From positions 45,980 through 109,161 of the forward strand of contig VAWU01000068.1 in the NCBI GenBank assembly GCA_005888325.1: a DNA stretch of 63,182 nucleotides. Reading direction: 5' to 3'. Shown piece by piece: positions 49,487 to 58,436 of the stretch (within the stretch, counting starts at the first letter, position 1; each line of letters begins with the position of its first letter). Source of the stretch: Actinomycetota bacterium (GTDB lineage Bacteria > Actinomycetota > Acidimicrobiia > Acidimicrobiales > AC-14). Below the pieces are notes generated by a model. That model saw only the letters and a list, made by a program, of their open reading frames with translations, was not told the DNA's origin and searched no databases. Both the position numbers and the translations under genes were made by a program.

Positions 49487-50616
49487 CAGTGCACGGCTCC
49501 CGCTTCGCGCAGCTTGGCCACGTCGTCGGCGTCGAAGCCCCACGCGAGGAGGACATCGTCGGTGTGCTCACCCGGTCTCGGCGGTGGCCCCTGGACCTCG
49601 GCGGAGGTGCGGCTGAAGCGGGGAGCCGGCGCAGGCTGCACAATGCCGTCACGCGTGAGGAACGTGGCGCGCGCCCGGTTGTGCGGGTGCGCGGGCGCCT
49701 CCGCGAGCGAGAGCACCGGCGCGAAGCACGCGTCGCTTCCCTCGAGCAACGCGCTCCACTCGTCGCGCGTCTTCGTGCGGAACAGCTCCGCGAAGCGCTC
49801 CTTCATCGTGGGCCACTGCGTGCGGTCGAGCTGCCAGGGGAGGTCCTCGTGCTCCCAACCGACGAGACGCAGCAGCTCCGCGTAGAACTTGGCCTCGATG
49901 GGCCCGACCGCGACGAACTTGGCGTCGGCGGTCTCGTAGACGTCGTAGAAGTGGGCGCCGGTGTCGAGGATGTTGGTGCCGGGCTCTTCACCCCACAGGC
50001 CCATCGCGACGAACGCGTGGATCATCGTCATCAGCACCGCGGTGCCGTCGACCATGGCCGCGTCGACGACCTGCCCCTGCCCCGACCGCCCCGCCTCGAC
50101 GAGCGCGCACGCCACACCGAACGCGAGGAGCATGCCCCCGCCACCGAAGTCGCCCACCATGTTCAGTGGAGGCACGGGGCGCTCGCCCTTGCGGGCGAAG
50201 CTGTTCAGCGCGCCGGCCAGCGCGATGTAGTTGATGTCGTGGCCCGCGGCCTGCGCCAACGGCCCGTCCTGGCCCCAGCCCGTCATGCGCCCGAAGACGA
50301 GTCGGGGGTTGCGGGCGAGGCACTCGTCGGGCCCGAGGCCCAGGCGTTCCATGACCCCCGGCCGGAACCCTTCGATGAGCGCGTCGGCCTGCTCGACGAG
50401 TCGGAGCACGGTGGCGACGCCGTCGGGGTGCTTGAGGTCCACGGCCACCGAGCGACGGCCACGGTTCAGCACGTCGCGCGCGGGGTCGCCCGCACCGGGT
50501 CCGGGACGGTCGACGCGCACCACGTCGGCACCCATGTCGGCCAGCATCATGGCGGTGAACGGGCCCGGCCCGATGCCCGCCATCTCGATCACCCGAAGGC
50601 CCTGCAGCGGTCCCAT
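49486..50616 (-). CDS. CaiB/BaiF CoA-transferase family, alpha-methylacyl-CoA racemase-like
   Basis: 376 aa class III CoA-transferase fold. Start [25 protein letters not shown], CoA-binding VVRVDRP and [52 protein letters not shown]. The His in AGHDINY and Asp in VGDFGGGG match the catalytic pair of mycobacterial AMACR (Mcr), which epimerises methyl-branched acyl-CoAs before beta-oxidation. ATG preceded by TAGCGT seven nt away, probably leaderless, starting an AMACR/PIG-L/phosphatase unit. Confidence 0.9.
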   Translation of the reverse strand: MGPLQGLRVIEMAGIGPGPFTAMMLADMGADVVRVDRPGPGAGDPARDVLNRGRRSVAVDLKHPDGVATVLRLVEQADALIEGFRPGVMERLGLGPDECLARNPRLVFGRMTGWGQDGPLAQAAGHDINYIALAGALNSFARKGERPVPPLNMVGDFGGGGMLLAFGVACALVEAGRSGQGQVVDAAMVDGTAVLMTMIHAFVAMGLWGEEPGTNILDTGAHFYDVYETADAKFVAVGPIEAKFYAELLRLVGWEHEDLPWQLDRTQWPTMKERFAELFRTKTRDEWSALLEGSDACFAPVLSLAEAPAHPHNRARATFLTRDGIVQPAPAPRFSRTSAEVQGPPPRPGEHTDDVLLAWGFDADDVAKLREAGAVH

Positions 50617-50623
50617 CTCGTCG

Positions 50624-50629
50624 ACGCTA
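50624..50629 (-). promoter_or_regulatory. Putative -10 element, leaderless AMACR-like gene
   Basis: TAGCGT on the minus strand, 7 nt before ATG 50616. Confidence 0.5.
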
Positions 50630-50653
50630 CCAACTGCCGATGACGGAGCTACC

Positions 50654-51352
50654 GTGACGGCGGTGACGTCGATGACGGAGATCGCGGCCGCGTACGCCGG
50701 CGGCCGCGCCCGTATCACTCGGCTCGTCGAAGATCTCGACGAGCAGGAGGCCGCCACCATCGTGCCCGGCTGCCCGGCGTGGACGGTGAAGGACGTCGTT
50801 GCCCACCTCACCGGGATCTGCAGCGACATCGTGGCCGGGAACATCGAGGGCGTCGCGACCGATCCGTGGACCGCCGCCCAGGTCGACGCCCGCCGGCCCT
50901 TGCCCGTGTCGCAGCTCGTGGCCGAGTGGGACGAGGTCGGGCCCCAGGTCGAGGCGATGTTGCACGCGTTCCCGGAGCCGGCGAGGCAGCTCGTCACGGA
51001 CCTCGCGACGCACGAGCACGACCTGCGCGGCGCGCTAGCGAGGCCCGGCGCCCGCGATTCCGACGCCATCGACATCGGGCTCGCGTTCACGGCGCCGAAC
51101 TTCGTGATGGCCCTGGCCGATCGCGGCGTGCCCGCGCTCTCCTTGCGCGCCGGTGACCGTGAGTGGACCGCGGAGGGGGCCCGGCCGGTCGCCTCGGTGT
51201 CGGGCGACCGCTTCGAGCTGCTGCGGGCGCTGACCGGCCGGCGCAGCACGTCGCAGCTGCGACAGCTGAACTGGGACGGTGACCCCGAGCCCTACCTGCC
51301 CGCGTTCGAGTGGGGACCGTTCCACGTGCCCGCGGCGGACGTCGTCGAGTAG
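50654..51352 (+). CDS. TIGR03083/maleylpyruvate-isomerase-like (DinB-fold) protein
   Basis: 232 aa. N-terminal four-helix-bundle MDMPI domain ([27 protein letters not shown]) with the thiol-dependent metal His, and [14 protein letters not shown]-terminal SCP2-like sub-domain ending [20 protein letters not shown], typical of TIGR03083 proteins. These are mycothiol-linked enzymes of mostly unknown substrates. GTG start with GGAG five nt upstream. Stands alone between two minus-strand groups. Confidence 0.88.
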   Translation: MTAVTSMTEIAAAYAGGRARITRLVEDLDEQEAATIVPGCPAWTVKDVVAHLTGICSDIVAGNIEGVATDPWTAAQVDARRPLPVSQLVAEWDEVGPQVEAMLHAFPEPARQLVTDLATHEHDLRGALARPGARDSDAIDIGLAFTAPNFVMALADRGVPALSLRAGDREWTAEGARPVASVSGDRFELLRALTGRRSTSQLRQLNWDGDPEPYLPAFEWGPFHVPAADVVE

Positions 51353-51364
51353 AGCACCGCTCTT

Positions 51365-51407
51365 CTTGTCGTACGTGGCCGTCCGCACGACGGCTGAGTA
51401 CGTCAAG
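51365..51407. terminator. 43-bp hairpin between TIGR03083 gene and amine oxidase
   Basis: Outer arms CTTGTCGTAC / GTACGTCAAG (one mismatch), inner arms GCCGTC / GACGGC, 5-nt loop. Same length and arms as the hairpin at 34528-34570. The flanking genes converge here, so it could terminate both. Confidence 0.7.
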
Positions 51408-51430
51408 AACGGCGGCTTTGGCCGACGCGG

Positions 51431-53338
51431 TCAGTGCTGGTGCGACGGCGGCACGTCGAGCGCGGGGTTGCGGTCGAAGAACCCGAAGGGCTGGAGGGTG
51501 AACCCGGCGTACTCGACCGGCATGACCGGCCAGTCCTCGGGCCGGGCGACATGGTTGACGCCGAACGTGTACCAGACCACCACGTCGGTGTTCTCGATCG
51601 GGCGGTCGGCGGCCGTCCACTCGGGAAGGCCGGCACCCCCCGCGTGGAGGTTGGGATACCCCGCGGCGCGCCGCTCGTCCGGCGCGTAGGGCGTCACCCA
51701 CAGGTTGTTGCGGGCGAACCCCGCCCGTCGCGCGACCGCCGAGCTCTCGTCGGCGAGCATCGTGGGCGTGTTGCCGGGCATGAGCCGGTACGCAACCGGA
51801 CGACCCACCGCGTTGCGACGACCCGGGTTCACGATCATCCACCCGCGGCCGCGCGCGGGGTCGACGACGCGTTGGGCCTCTGATTCACGCGCCAACAGAC
51901 GCGCGGACGACACCGTCGCGTTGCCGTAGGGGTTGTCGGGGCCCGGCGGTAGCCCGGTGACCTCGGTCTCGTAGACCGAGTTCTCCGGCCCGTCGACGTC
52001 GAAGTCGAGCCGGAAGTTGAACAGGTGCTGGTGGTGGGGCGCAGCCAACTGCGGTGCGACGAGCGAGCCGTGGGCGGGCTCCTCACCCGGTGCGACCGCC
52101 ATCGTCTGGAGGATGCCGGTGAGCTTCACCTCGAGCTGCTTGGTGCCGTCGAGGTAGAAGTACCAGAAGAAGCCGTACTCGTAGTTGCCGACGGTGTGGA
52201 TGGAGCTCACGACCAGGCGCCGCGACCGGCGCACCTCGGTGGTGAAGGTGTGCATGTCGAAGTGCTTCCAGAGGATCCCGTAGTCCTCCTCGTGCATGCA
52301 GATGGCGTTCGGGACCGCCTGGCCCTCGCCCTCCTCGTCGGCGACCGCGGCGTCGAAGTAGTGGATGGTGCCGAGGCAGTCGCACCCGAGCTCGAGCGAG
52401 TTCACGAACGGGAAGCGGCCGAGGCCCAGCTCGCCGGAGTCGAAGGCGTTCTTCCAACGGTGCCCGAGCGCGGCCTCGCCGTAGGGCACGACCATCTCGC
52501 TGAGCGCGGCGCGGTGCAGGATGGGACGCACCCGGCCCTGGTCCTCGTAACCGACGGTGTGGAGCACGAGCCCGTCGAGCGGGTGCATCGACACGCGGAA
52601 GCGCCACTTCTGCCAGTGCACCTCGTTGCCCGTCACCTCGAAGCTCGGCCCCTCGGCCTGCACGATGTCGAGCGGCTTCAGGTCGGTGCGCAGCGCGCCC
52701 ACGCTCGCGGCGTCGTAGTTGCCGTGCGCCTTCGGCACCGGCACCACACCGTGGTCCTCGACCGAGACCACCTCGCCGTGCTGGACGTCGACGGTGGCGA
52801 CCACGCCCTCGATCGGATGCGCGTAGCCGTTGTCCGCCGGGTTGTCACGCACGTAGGAGATGACGCGGACCAGCCGCCGGTCGCGCTCGCCCTCGATGCC
52901 GAAGTTGCCTGCCGGCCAGGGGTCGAGCTGGAGGCTGTCGAGGTCGGTGATGCCCCGCTTGGCCAGCGCGTCGACGTAACGGGGGTCGGCCTTGGTCAGC
53001 TCGATCGCGCCCATCATCTCGCCCAGCAGGTTCATGGCCTGGTCGTCGGAGCGCACCCACGACACGACCTCGCGGCGCGTGAGTGACACGACCGCTTCGT
53101 ACGTGCCGCCGGTGGCGTGGTCGACCACCAGCGCGCCCGCCTCGCGCTCGACGGTGTCGCCCGGCGCGAAGTCGCGCACGACCTCCTTGACCGGCTCGTG
53201 CAGGGTGATGGCGGCGAAATGGGCCCGGTCGCCGACGTGCCCGCTCGCGCGCAGGATCGCAGCAGTGGCAGAGATCTCCTCGACCGTCAACGGCTCGAGC
53301 GGGTGCTCGACGATGGTCGTCTCGGATACGGCAGTCAT
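51431..53338 (-). CDS. Primary-amine oxidase (copper/TPQ)
   Basis: Oxidatively deaminates a primary amine to aldehyde, H2O2 and ammonia. 635 aa, the bacterial norm, no signal peptide. Catalytic base Asp300 (AFDSGE), TPQ cofactor precursor Tyr386 in GNYEYGF, copper ligands His436 and His438 (HHQHLF) and a third in FGVNH, and the family stretch NSLELGCDCLG. The N-terminal D2/D3-like domains are present. ATG with GGAGG upstream, 4 nt after the phosphotriesterase-like gene, hence one operon. Confidence 0.95.
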   Translation of the reverse strand: MTAVSETTIVEHPLEPLTVEEISATAAILRASGHVGDRAHFAAITLHEPVKEVVRDFAPGDTVEREAGALVVDHATGGTYEAVVSLTRREVVSWVRSDDQAMNLLGEMMGAIELTKADPRYVDALAKRGITDLDSLQLDPWPAGNFGIEGERDRRLVRVISYVRDNPADNGYAHPIEGVVATVDVQHGEVVSVEDHGVVPVPKAHGNYDAASVGALRTDLKPLDIVQAEGPSFEVTGNEVHWQKWRFRVSMHPLDGLVLHTVGYEDQGRVRPILHRAALSEMVVPYGEAALGHRWKNAFDSGELGLGRFPFVNSLELGCDCLGTIHYFDAAVADEEGEGQAVPNAICMHEEDYGILWKHFDMHTFTTEVRRSRRLVVSSIHTVGNYEYGFFWYFYLDGTKQLEVKLTGILQTMAVAPGEEPAHGSLVAPQLAAPHHQHLFNFRLDFDVDGPENSVYETEVTGLPPGPDNPYGNATVSSARLLARESEAQRVVDPARGRGWMIVNPGRRNAVGRPVAYRLMPGNTPTMLADESSAVARRAGFARNNLWVTPYAPDERRAAGYPNLHAGGAGLPEWTAADRPIENTDVVVWYTFGVNHVARPEDWPVMPVEYAGFTLQPFGFFDRNPALDVPPSHQH

Positions 53339-53342
53339 GGCT

Positions 53343-54320
53343 TCATCCTCCGAACAGGCGGCGTGGGTTGTCGACGAGCATCGAGGTCCACGTGGCGCGC
53401 TCGACACCCCGCGCCTCGAGCCTCGGCCAGAAGTCGGTGAACATGTACGTGTGGGTGCGGCGGTAGAGCTGGTCGAGCACCATCGGCAGCACCGCCTGCA
53501 GCAACTCCTCGGGAACCGCGTACGGGAGGCGTGGTGACCGGAGGCAGCAGCCGTGGTCCTGGCTGAGGCACACGCGGTCGGCGTGACCGGCCTGGATGAG
53601 GGCGACGACGAGGTCGGCCTGCCGGTCGTCGGGAACGAGCAACTCGATGCCGATGCGATCGAACCCCACGAACGACCCGCGCTCGGCGATCGCGACGTGG
53701 CCGGCGGAGTCGCGTGCCTGGCCCTGGTGGCCGATGAGACACCGGCCCAGGTCGACGCCGTGCTCGGCCAGGATGTCCTGCTGCACGTCGCCACCGATGG
53801 AGTTCTCGCAGTGGCTGATGATCGCGAGACCCGACTCGACCGCCGCCATCGCCGCCGCCGCGATCACCTTGCGGTCGTGCTCGCCGGGCGGATCGTTCGA
53901 GGCGATCTTGATGGCGCCCGGCCTGATGCCCGTCGAGCCGATCCCGTTGCGGATCTCGTGGAGGTAGAGCTCCGCGACCTCCTCGGCCGAGCGGACCCGC
54001 CAGTAATAGGGGATCCCGATTCCCTGGTGGTAGAAGCCCGTGGTGCAGACGATCTGCATGCCGGAACGCTCGGCCACCTCGGCCATCAGCTCGGGGTCAC
54101 GACCCAGGTCGATCGGACACGGGTCGACGAAGGTGCGCACGCCGTGCTCGGCCAGTCCGGCCATGCGCTCGACCGCGGTCTCGACGCACGCGGCGCGGTC
54201 CCAATGACCGGTGGGGTCGAGCTCGTCGCCCGGATAGGCGACGCGGATGTGCTCGTGCACGAGCGTTGGTCCGAGCTCGGCCGCGTCAACCGGGCCGGTG
54301 ACGGTGTGCACGGTCGCCAT
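53343..54320 (-). CDS. Phosphotriesterase/lactonase-like amidohydrolase
   Basis: 325 aa TIM-barrel enzyme of the PTE family. Binuclear metal ligands: LVHEHIR (HxH), the carboxylated Lys in GAIKIAS, SHCEN, GHQGQ and SQDHG. Native substrates of this family are often lactones, so phosphotriesterase activity should not be assumed. Coupled to the amine oxidase, perhaps acting on a product of the amine's oxidation; this is inference. TAGCGT eight nt before the ATG. Confidence 0.9.
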   Translation of the reverse strand: MATVHTVTGPVDAAELGPTLVHEHIRVAYPGDELDPTGHWDRAACVETAVERMAGLAEHGVRTFVDPCPIDLGRDPELMAEVAERSGMQIVCTTGFYHQGIGIPYYWRVRSAEEVAELYLHEIRNGIGSTGIRPGAIKIASNDPPGEHDRKVIAAAAMAAVESGLAIISHCENSIGGDVQQDILAEHGVDLGRCLIGHQGQARDSAGHVAIAERGSFVGFDRIGIELLVPDDRQADLVVALIQAGHADRVCLSQDHGCCLRSPRLPYAVPEELLQAVLPMVLDQLYRRTHTYMFTDFWPRLEARGVERATWTSMLVDNPRRLFGG

Positions 54321-54328
54321 GGAGGCGG

Positions 54329-54334
54329 ACGCTA
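54329..54334 (-). promoter_or_regulatory. Putative -10 element for phosphotriesterase-amine oxidase operon
   Basis: TAGCGT on the minus strand, 8 nt before ATG 54320, no Shine-Dalgarno in between. Confidence 0.4.
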
Positions 54335-54351
54335 GTCCGACGCCGCGCGGC

Positions 54352-54849
54352 TCACCCCGTGCGCCGGACCAGACGGGCTCGCCCGATCACCGAGCCGCCT
54401 GCCGTGCGCAACGAAACGGTGTCGTAAACCGCGAGATCGCGACGCCCCGACCACGACAGGTTGACGGTGCCGGCCTCACCCGGCGCGAGCGCGCCGAAGC
54501 AGGCGGGAGCGACACCATTGCCCGACAGGCACAGGCGGGCGCCCGTGCGGGCGTGCCCGTAGGCCATGATCCACGAGACGACGCGGTTCGAGTCGTAGAC
54601 GATCACGTCGAGGTCACCGGTCTGCGCGATGCGGAGATGGCCGCGGTGGCCGTAGCTCACCGTCTCGACGAAACGGGCCGAGCGTGCCTCGGACGGGTGC
54701 GTGCGCGTGCGGGAGACGACGAACGCCGCCGCGAGCACCACGACGATCAACGCGCCCACGAGCACCAGGCGCGACCGCCGCCGCCGGGCCCGCTGGTCGG
54801 TCACGAACCGGCGCAGCACCGCGGTCCTCGTTTCGGGCGAGAGCGACAT
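54352..54849 (-). CDS. Membrane-anchored protein paired with ECF sigma factor
   Basis: 165 aa, not recognised by family. N-terminal cytoplasmic basic segment (TAVLRRFVTDQRARRRRSR), one TM helix (LVLVGALIVVVLAAAFVV), then about 110 extracytoplasmic residues with two cysteines (ARLCLSGNG, APACFGAL). The ATG overlaps the sigma stop (TGATG). By position a membrane anti-sigma or sensor, without the zinc anti-sigma motif. Confidence 0.75.
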   Translation of the reverse strand: MSLSPETRTAVLRRFVTDQRARRRRSRLVLVGALIVVVLAAAFVVSRTRTHPSEARSARFVETVSYGHRGHLRIAQTGDLDVIVYDSNRVVSWIMAYGHARTGARLCLSGNGVAPACFGALAPGEAGTVNLSWSGRRDLAVYDTVSLRTAGGSVIGRARLVRRTG

Positions 54850-55409
54850 CAGACCCACCTGTGCGCCGCGAGCGCGTTGCGCAGCTCGGCGTACGCTGCC
54901 CGGGCGCGGCTCTTCGCGGTCCCCTCGGGCACGCCGAGACGCGCCGCGGTCTGCACGAGCGTGAAGCCGTCGAGCACGTGCTCGACGACCGCGCGGCGGT
55001 CCCCCGACAGCTCCCCGATCGCCGACTGCACGGCCGCCTGGACGTCGCGACGCTCGGCGGTCTCAGCCGGCCCCCCGGCTGCGTCGGCCCGTTCGATGCG
55101 CTCGGTCGACGCGGGTGTGGTGCGGCGGCGCAGCAAGCCCAGCGCCACGTTGCGCGCGATGCGGTGGGCCCAGGCTTCGAGCGTGCCGCGCCGCGCGTCG
55201 AAGCGGCCCGCGTTGCGCCACACCCGCTCGAAGGTGTCCTGCACGACGTCGTCCGCCGACGCGGCTCCCACGAGGCGCACGGCCTGCGCGTGGATCCCGG
55301 GCGCCAGGCGGTCGTACACGACACCCATCGCTTCCTCGGACCCGGCGGCGAGCGCCTCCATGAGGATCTCGTCCTCGACGATCGTGTCTTCGTCGGAGTT
55401 GCGCGGCAC
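54849..55409 (-). CDS. ECF-type RNA polymerase sigma factor
   Basis: 186 aa: region 2 (ALAAGSEEAMGVVYDRLAP, DDVVQDTFERVWRNAGRFDARRG, AWAHRIARNVAL) and region 4 (GELSGDRRAVVEHVLDGFTLVQTAARLGVPEGTAKSRARAAY), as in SigK/SigJ-like actinobacterial ECFs. Divergent from galT with only 21 nt between the start codons, so its promoter must lie inside galT or overlap the galT promoter. Confidence 0.9.
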   Translation of the reverse strand: MPRNSDEDTIVEDEILMEALAAGSEEAMGVVYDRLAPGIHAQAVRLVGAASADDVVQDTFERVWRNAGRFDARRGTLEAWAHRIARNVALGLLRRRTTPASTERIERADAAGGPAETAERRDVQAAVQSAIGELSGDRRAVVEHVLDGFTLVQTAARLGVPEGTAKSRARAAYAELRNALAAHRWV

Positions 55410-55419
55410 GACCCGACGT

Positions 55420-55425
55420 TACGTT
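55420..55425 (+). promoter_or_regulatory. Putative -10 element, leaderless galT
   Basis: TACGTT five nt before the galT GTG, in the 21-nt divergent gap; no ribosome-binding site is present. Confidence 0.4.
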
Positions 55426-55430
55426 GTGGC

Positions 55431-56279
55431 GTGAGCGAGGTGCGGGTCGACCCCCTGACCGGCGCGCCGGTCGTGATCGTGGGACCGCGCCAGGACCGGC
55501 CCAACCTCCCGGCCGACACCTGTCCCTTCTGCCCCGGCGGGCTCGAGGCGCCGGAGCCCTACCGGGTGCGCTGGTTCACCAACCGGTGGCCCCCACTGGC
55601 CGCGGGACGCGCCGAGGTGGTGCTCTACTCGCCCGACCACCGGGCGACGTTCGCGTCGTTGGGCGTCGACGGCGCCCGGCGCGTGATCGACCTGTGGGCC
55701 GAGCGCACGCGGGAGCTCGGCTCCCGCCCCGACGTCGCGTACGTGCTCGTGTTCGAGAACCGCGGGCCCGAGGTGGGAGCGACGATCGCGCACCCGCACG
55801 GCCAGGTCTACGCGTTCGAAGATGTGCCCGAGGTCCCGAGGCGCGAGCTCGACACAGACCGGTGCGCGCTCTGCGCCGTCGAGCCGGGCGGGCAGCTCGT
55901 CGCGCGCGCCGGCGACTGGCGCGCATGGGTGCCGCCCGCCGCGAGCTGGCCCTACGAGCTGACGGTCGCGCCGGTGGACCATCTGGGCGACCTGCCTGCC
56001 CTCGATGGTGCGTCGCGCGACGGCATGGCGGCCGTGCTCGTCGACGGGCTCGGCCGTCTCGACCGTCTCTTCGCGGCGCCCATGCCCTACATGCTGTGGG
56101 TGCACCAGCGCCCCACCGACGGGCGTCGCTGGCCCGCGTCGCATGTGCACGTCCACGTGGCGCCGCTCCACCGGGCCGCGGGCACCCCGCGCTTCGTCGC
56201 CGCGGGCGAGCTGGGCAGCGGTGTCTACTTCAACCCGGTCGACCCGGCCCAGGCCGCGGCGGAGCTGCGACGGGCGTGA
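55431..56279 (+). CDS. galT: Galactose-1-phosphate uridylyltransferase
   Basis: Leloir pathway: exchanges UMP between UDP-glucose and galactose-1-phosphate. 282 aa, shorter than E. coli GalT. HIT-type active site HPHGQVYAF (His121-Pro-His123), zinc cysteines CPFCPGG and CALCAVE, and the second-domain MLWVHQRP and SHVHVHVAPL. GTG start without Shine-Dalgarno. Stop overlaps galK (GTGA). Confidence 0.93.
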   Translation: MSEVRVDPLTGAPVVIVGPRQDRPNLPADTCPFCPGGLEAPEPYRVRWFTNRWPPLAAGRAEVVLYSPDHRATFASLGVDGARRVIDLWAERTRELGSRPDVAYVLVFENRGPEVGATIAHPHGQVYAFEDVPEVPRRELDTDRCALCAVEPGGQLVARAGDWRAWVPPAASWPYELTVAPVDHLGDLPALDGASRDGMAAVLVDGLGRLDRLFAAPMPYMLWVHQRPTDGRRWPASHVHVHVAPLHRAAGTPRFVAAGELGSGVYFNPVDPAQAAAELRRA

Positions 56280-57271
56280 AGGCGTACGCGCCCGGCCGGG
56301 TGAACCTGATGGGTGACCACACCGACTACACCGGTGGGCTCGTGCTGCCGATGGCCGTCGACCTCGGCACCACCGTGGAAGGCACCGCGTCGTCGCGGGA
56401 GCACGTGCGGCTGTCGTCCGCGGAGGAGCCCGACGATGCCGTCGTGCCCCTCACCGTCACCGATCCCGCGGCGATCGAGCCGCCCTGGGCGCGCTATGTC
56501 GCCGGCGTCGTCTCCGTGCTCCGACCGATGACGGGCTTCGTGGGCACCGTCCACACCACGCTGCCGATCGGCGCCGGCCTGTCCTCGAGCGCGGCGCTGG
56601 AGGCGGCAGTGGCCCTGGCGCTCGGCTTCGACGGCTCACCCCACGAGCTGGCGCGGGCGTGTCAGGAGGCGGAGCAGATCGCGAGCGGCGTCCCGTGCGG
56701 CGTGATGGACCAGCTGGCCGCGGCGGCTGGGGTTGCGGGACACGCCCTGCTCATCGACTGCTCGACGCTCACCGTCGAGCCGGTCGCGTTGCCCGCGGGT
56801 GTCGAGGTGGTGGTCGCGCACTCGGGTGTGCAGCGGGCGCTGGTGACGAGCGCATATGCGCGGAGGCGCTCGGAATGCGAGGCCGCGGAGCGGGCGCTCG
56901 GCATTCCCTTGCGCGACGCGACGCCCGCGGATGTGGCCCGGCTCGACGACGCCCTCTTCCGCCGGCGCGCCCGTCACGTCGTGAGCGAGAACCGACGCGT
57001 CTGCGCCGTCGCCGAAGCCTTCGCCGGTGCGGATCTCGCGACGATCGGCGAGGCGATGACCGCGAGCCACGCCAGCCTGCGGGACGACTTCGAGGTGTCG
57101 ACACCCGAGCTCGACGCGCTCGTGGCGCGGCTGACGCGTACGCCCGGTGTGATCGGGGCGCGCCTCACGGGCGCGGGCTTCGGCGGCTGCGCGGTCGCGC
57201 TCGTGCACGCGGGCGCCGCGGTCGACGGCCGGCGCGTGCGCGCGGCCGGCGGCGCACGTGTCGAGCGCTAG
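56276..57271 (+). CDS. galK: Galactokinase
   Basis: Phosphorylates galactose at C1. 331 aa GHMP kinase: APGRVNLMGDHTDYTGG (galactokinase signature, with Asp in place of the usual Glu), ATP-binding TLPIGAGLSSSAALEAAV, catalytic Asp region GVPCGVMDQLA, and ARLTGAGFGGCAVALV. GTG start overlaps galT. Its 3' end overlaps the convergent lipoprotein gene by 4 nt. Confidence 0.94.
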   Translation: MKAYAPGRVNLMGDHTDYTGGLVLPMAVDLGTTVEGTASSREHVRLSSAEEPDDAVVPLTVTDPAAIEPPWARYVAGVVSVLRPMTGFVGTVHTTLPIGAGLSSSAALEAAVALALGFDGSPHELARACQEAEQIASGVPCGVMDQLAAAAGVAGHALLIDCSTLTVEPVALPAGVEVVVAHSGVQRALVTSAYARRRSECEAAERALGIPLRDATPADVARLDDALFRRRARHVVSENRRVCAVAEAFAGADLATIGEAMTASHASLRDDFEVSTPELDALVARLTRTPGVIGARLTGAGFGGCAVALVHAGAAVDGRRVRAAGGARVER

Positions 57272-57765
57272 CCTGGTGGTCCCAACAGCGGCTGGAGCAG
57301 TGACCAGTCGGCCACGCCGCAGCCGTCGGCGCGGGTCACGGTGACGTCGACGGGCCGACCCGTGATGCGCCCGGTCACGTCCGCCCGCTGCGGGCCACCG
57401 TAGAGCTGGGTGCAGACCTGGTGCGCGGGAGCGCCCGACACCAGCCTCGCCCGCGCCTTGGCGTCGACGGTCACCAGATCGCACGCGGCGCGCGAGTCGG
57501 CGATGAAACCGGTGGCGGCAGGCGATCCGTCGCACGTGAGCGTCGCCCGGCGGGGCGTGGCGCCCGGCGCCGGGCGTACCACCACCCGCAACGACGTGGC
57601 CTGCCCGTCGCCCCGGACGGCCACCGGCCGTTGGCCACCGCAGCCCGCGACCGCGAGGGCAACCGCGGCCAACGCGACGAAGGTCGGCGCGGCGAGCGGA
57701 CTCGGGCAGGCGCGCGGCAGGGAATGCGTCCGGTGCAGCGAGGAACCGTCGGGGCCGACGCGCAC
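57268..57765 (-). CDS. Secreted lipoprotein, subtilisin-inhibitor-like
   Basis: 165 aa. Signal peptide with lipobox LAVAGC (Cys42). The mature part has four cysteines (TLTCDG, RAACDL, QVCTQLYGGP, DGCGVADW) in the spacing of Streptomyces subtilisin inhibitors, and the segment YGGPQRADVTGRITGRPVDVTVTR resembles the SSI core strand VTVxGxWxGRxV. An SSI-like protease inhibitor or related wall lipoprotein is likely; inhibition is not demonstrated. 7 nt downstream of the bPH gene. Confidence 0.65.
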   Translation of the reverse strand: MRVGPDGSSLHRTHSLPRACPSPLAAPTFVALAAVALAVAGCGGQRPVAVRGDGQATSLRVVVRPAPGATPRRATLTCDGSPAATGFIADSRAACDLVTVDAKARARLVSGAPAHQVCTQLYGGPQRADVTGRITGRPVDVTVTRADGCGVADWSLLQPLLGPPG

Positions 57766-57772
57766 TGAACCG

Positions 57773-58387
57773 CTACATGCGATCGAGCAGCTGGGACTTC
57801 TTGGTGTCGAACTCGGCCTGCGAGATCACTCCCCGCTGGCGCAGCTCGTCGAGCTTCTCCAGCTGCTCGGGCACGGAGAGCTCGCGCCGACCGGCCATGC
57901 GGTCGGCGTTGCGCTGCTGCGCCGCCTCGATCTGGCGGTAGACCTCGTTCTGCACCTGCATCGGGTGCGGGATGTCGGTGAACATCTGCTGGCCCCGCTC
58001 CCCCGCCGACTCGATCACGAGGTCGCCGGCACCGATCACCCGCTCGAACAACGACGCGTGGAACGTGATGTCGTTCACCCGCTCGAGCGGGATCTCACGA
58101 CCCTGCTTCGACAGCACGCCCGAGCGGAAGACGAGCCGGTCGGTGGTGACCACGAAGTTGGTGGTGGTCCAGCGGAGGAAGCGCAGCAGGAGCCAGACGA
58201 GGGTGACGAGCACGAGGGCGAGGGCGGCGACGAGGAGCAGGCCGGGCGCGCCGATCGCGGCCACGAAGATCGTGAGCGCCACGGTCAGCACCACGGCGGT
58301 GACCGGACCCGAGAGGAACCACCAGTGCGGTCGGAGGTCGAGGATCACGTCCTCGTTGTCGTTGAGCAGCTTGCGCGGGAACGGCAC
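57773..58387 (-). CDS. bPH_2 (PH-like) membrane protein with C-terminal SHOCT
   Basis: 204 aa: two adjacent TM helices (WWFLSGPVTAVVLTVALTIFV, LLLVAALALVLVTLVWLLLRFL), then a bacterial PH-like domain (FVVTTDRLVFRSGVLSKQGREIPLERVNDITF, GDLVIESAGERG), then a SHOCT motif (PEQLEKLDELRQRGVISQAEFDTKKSQLL). SHOCT is thought to mediate oligomerisation. Role unknown. Probably leaderless (TACGCT six nt before GTG). Confidence 0.88.
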   Translation of the reverse strand: MPFPRKLLNDNEDVILDLRPHWWFLSGPVTAVVLTVALTIFVAAIGAPGLLLVAALALVLVTLVWLLLRFLRWTTTNFVVTTDRLVFRSGVLSKQGREIPLERVNDITFHASLFERVIGAGDLVIESAGERGQQMFTDIPHPMQVQNEVYRQIEAAQQRNADRMAGRRELSVPEQLEKLDELRQRGVISQAEFDTKKSQLLDRM

Positions 58388-58393
58388 GTGCTC

Positions 58394-58399
58394 AGCGTA
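58394..58399 (-). promoter_or_regulatory. Putative -10 element, leaderless bPH-SHOCT gene
   Basis: TACGCT on the minus strand, 6 nt before GTG 58387. Confidence 0.45.
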
Positions 58400-58436
58400 C
58401 GGTGACCCGCCCCGTCAGCGGTAGACCTTGCTCCGA

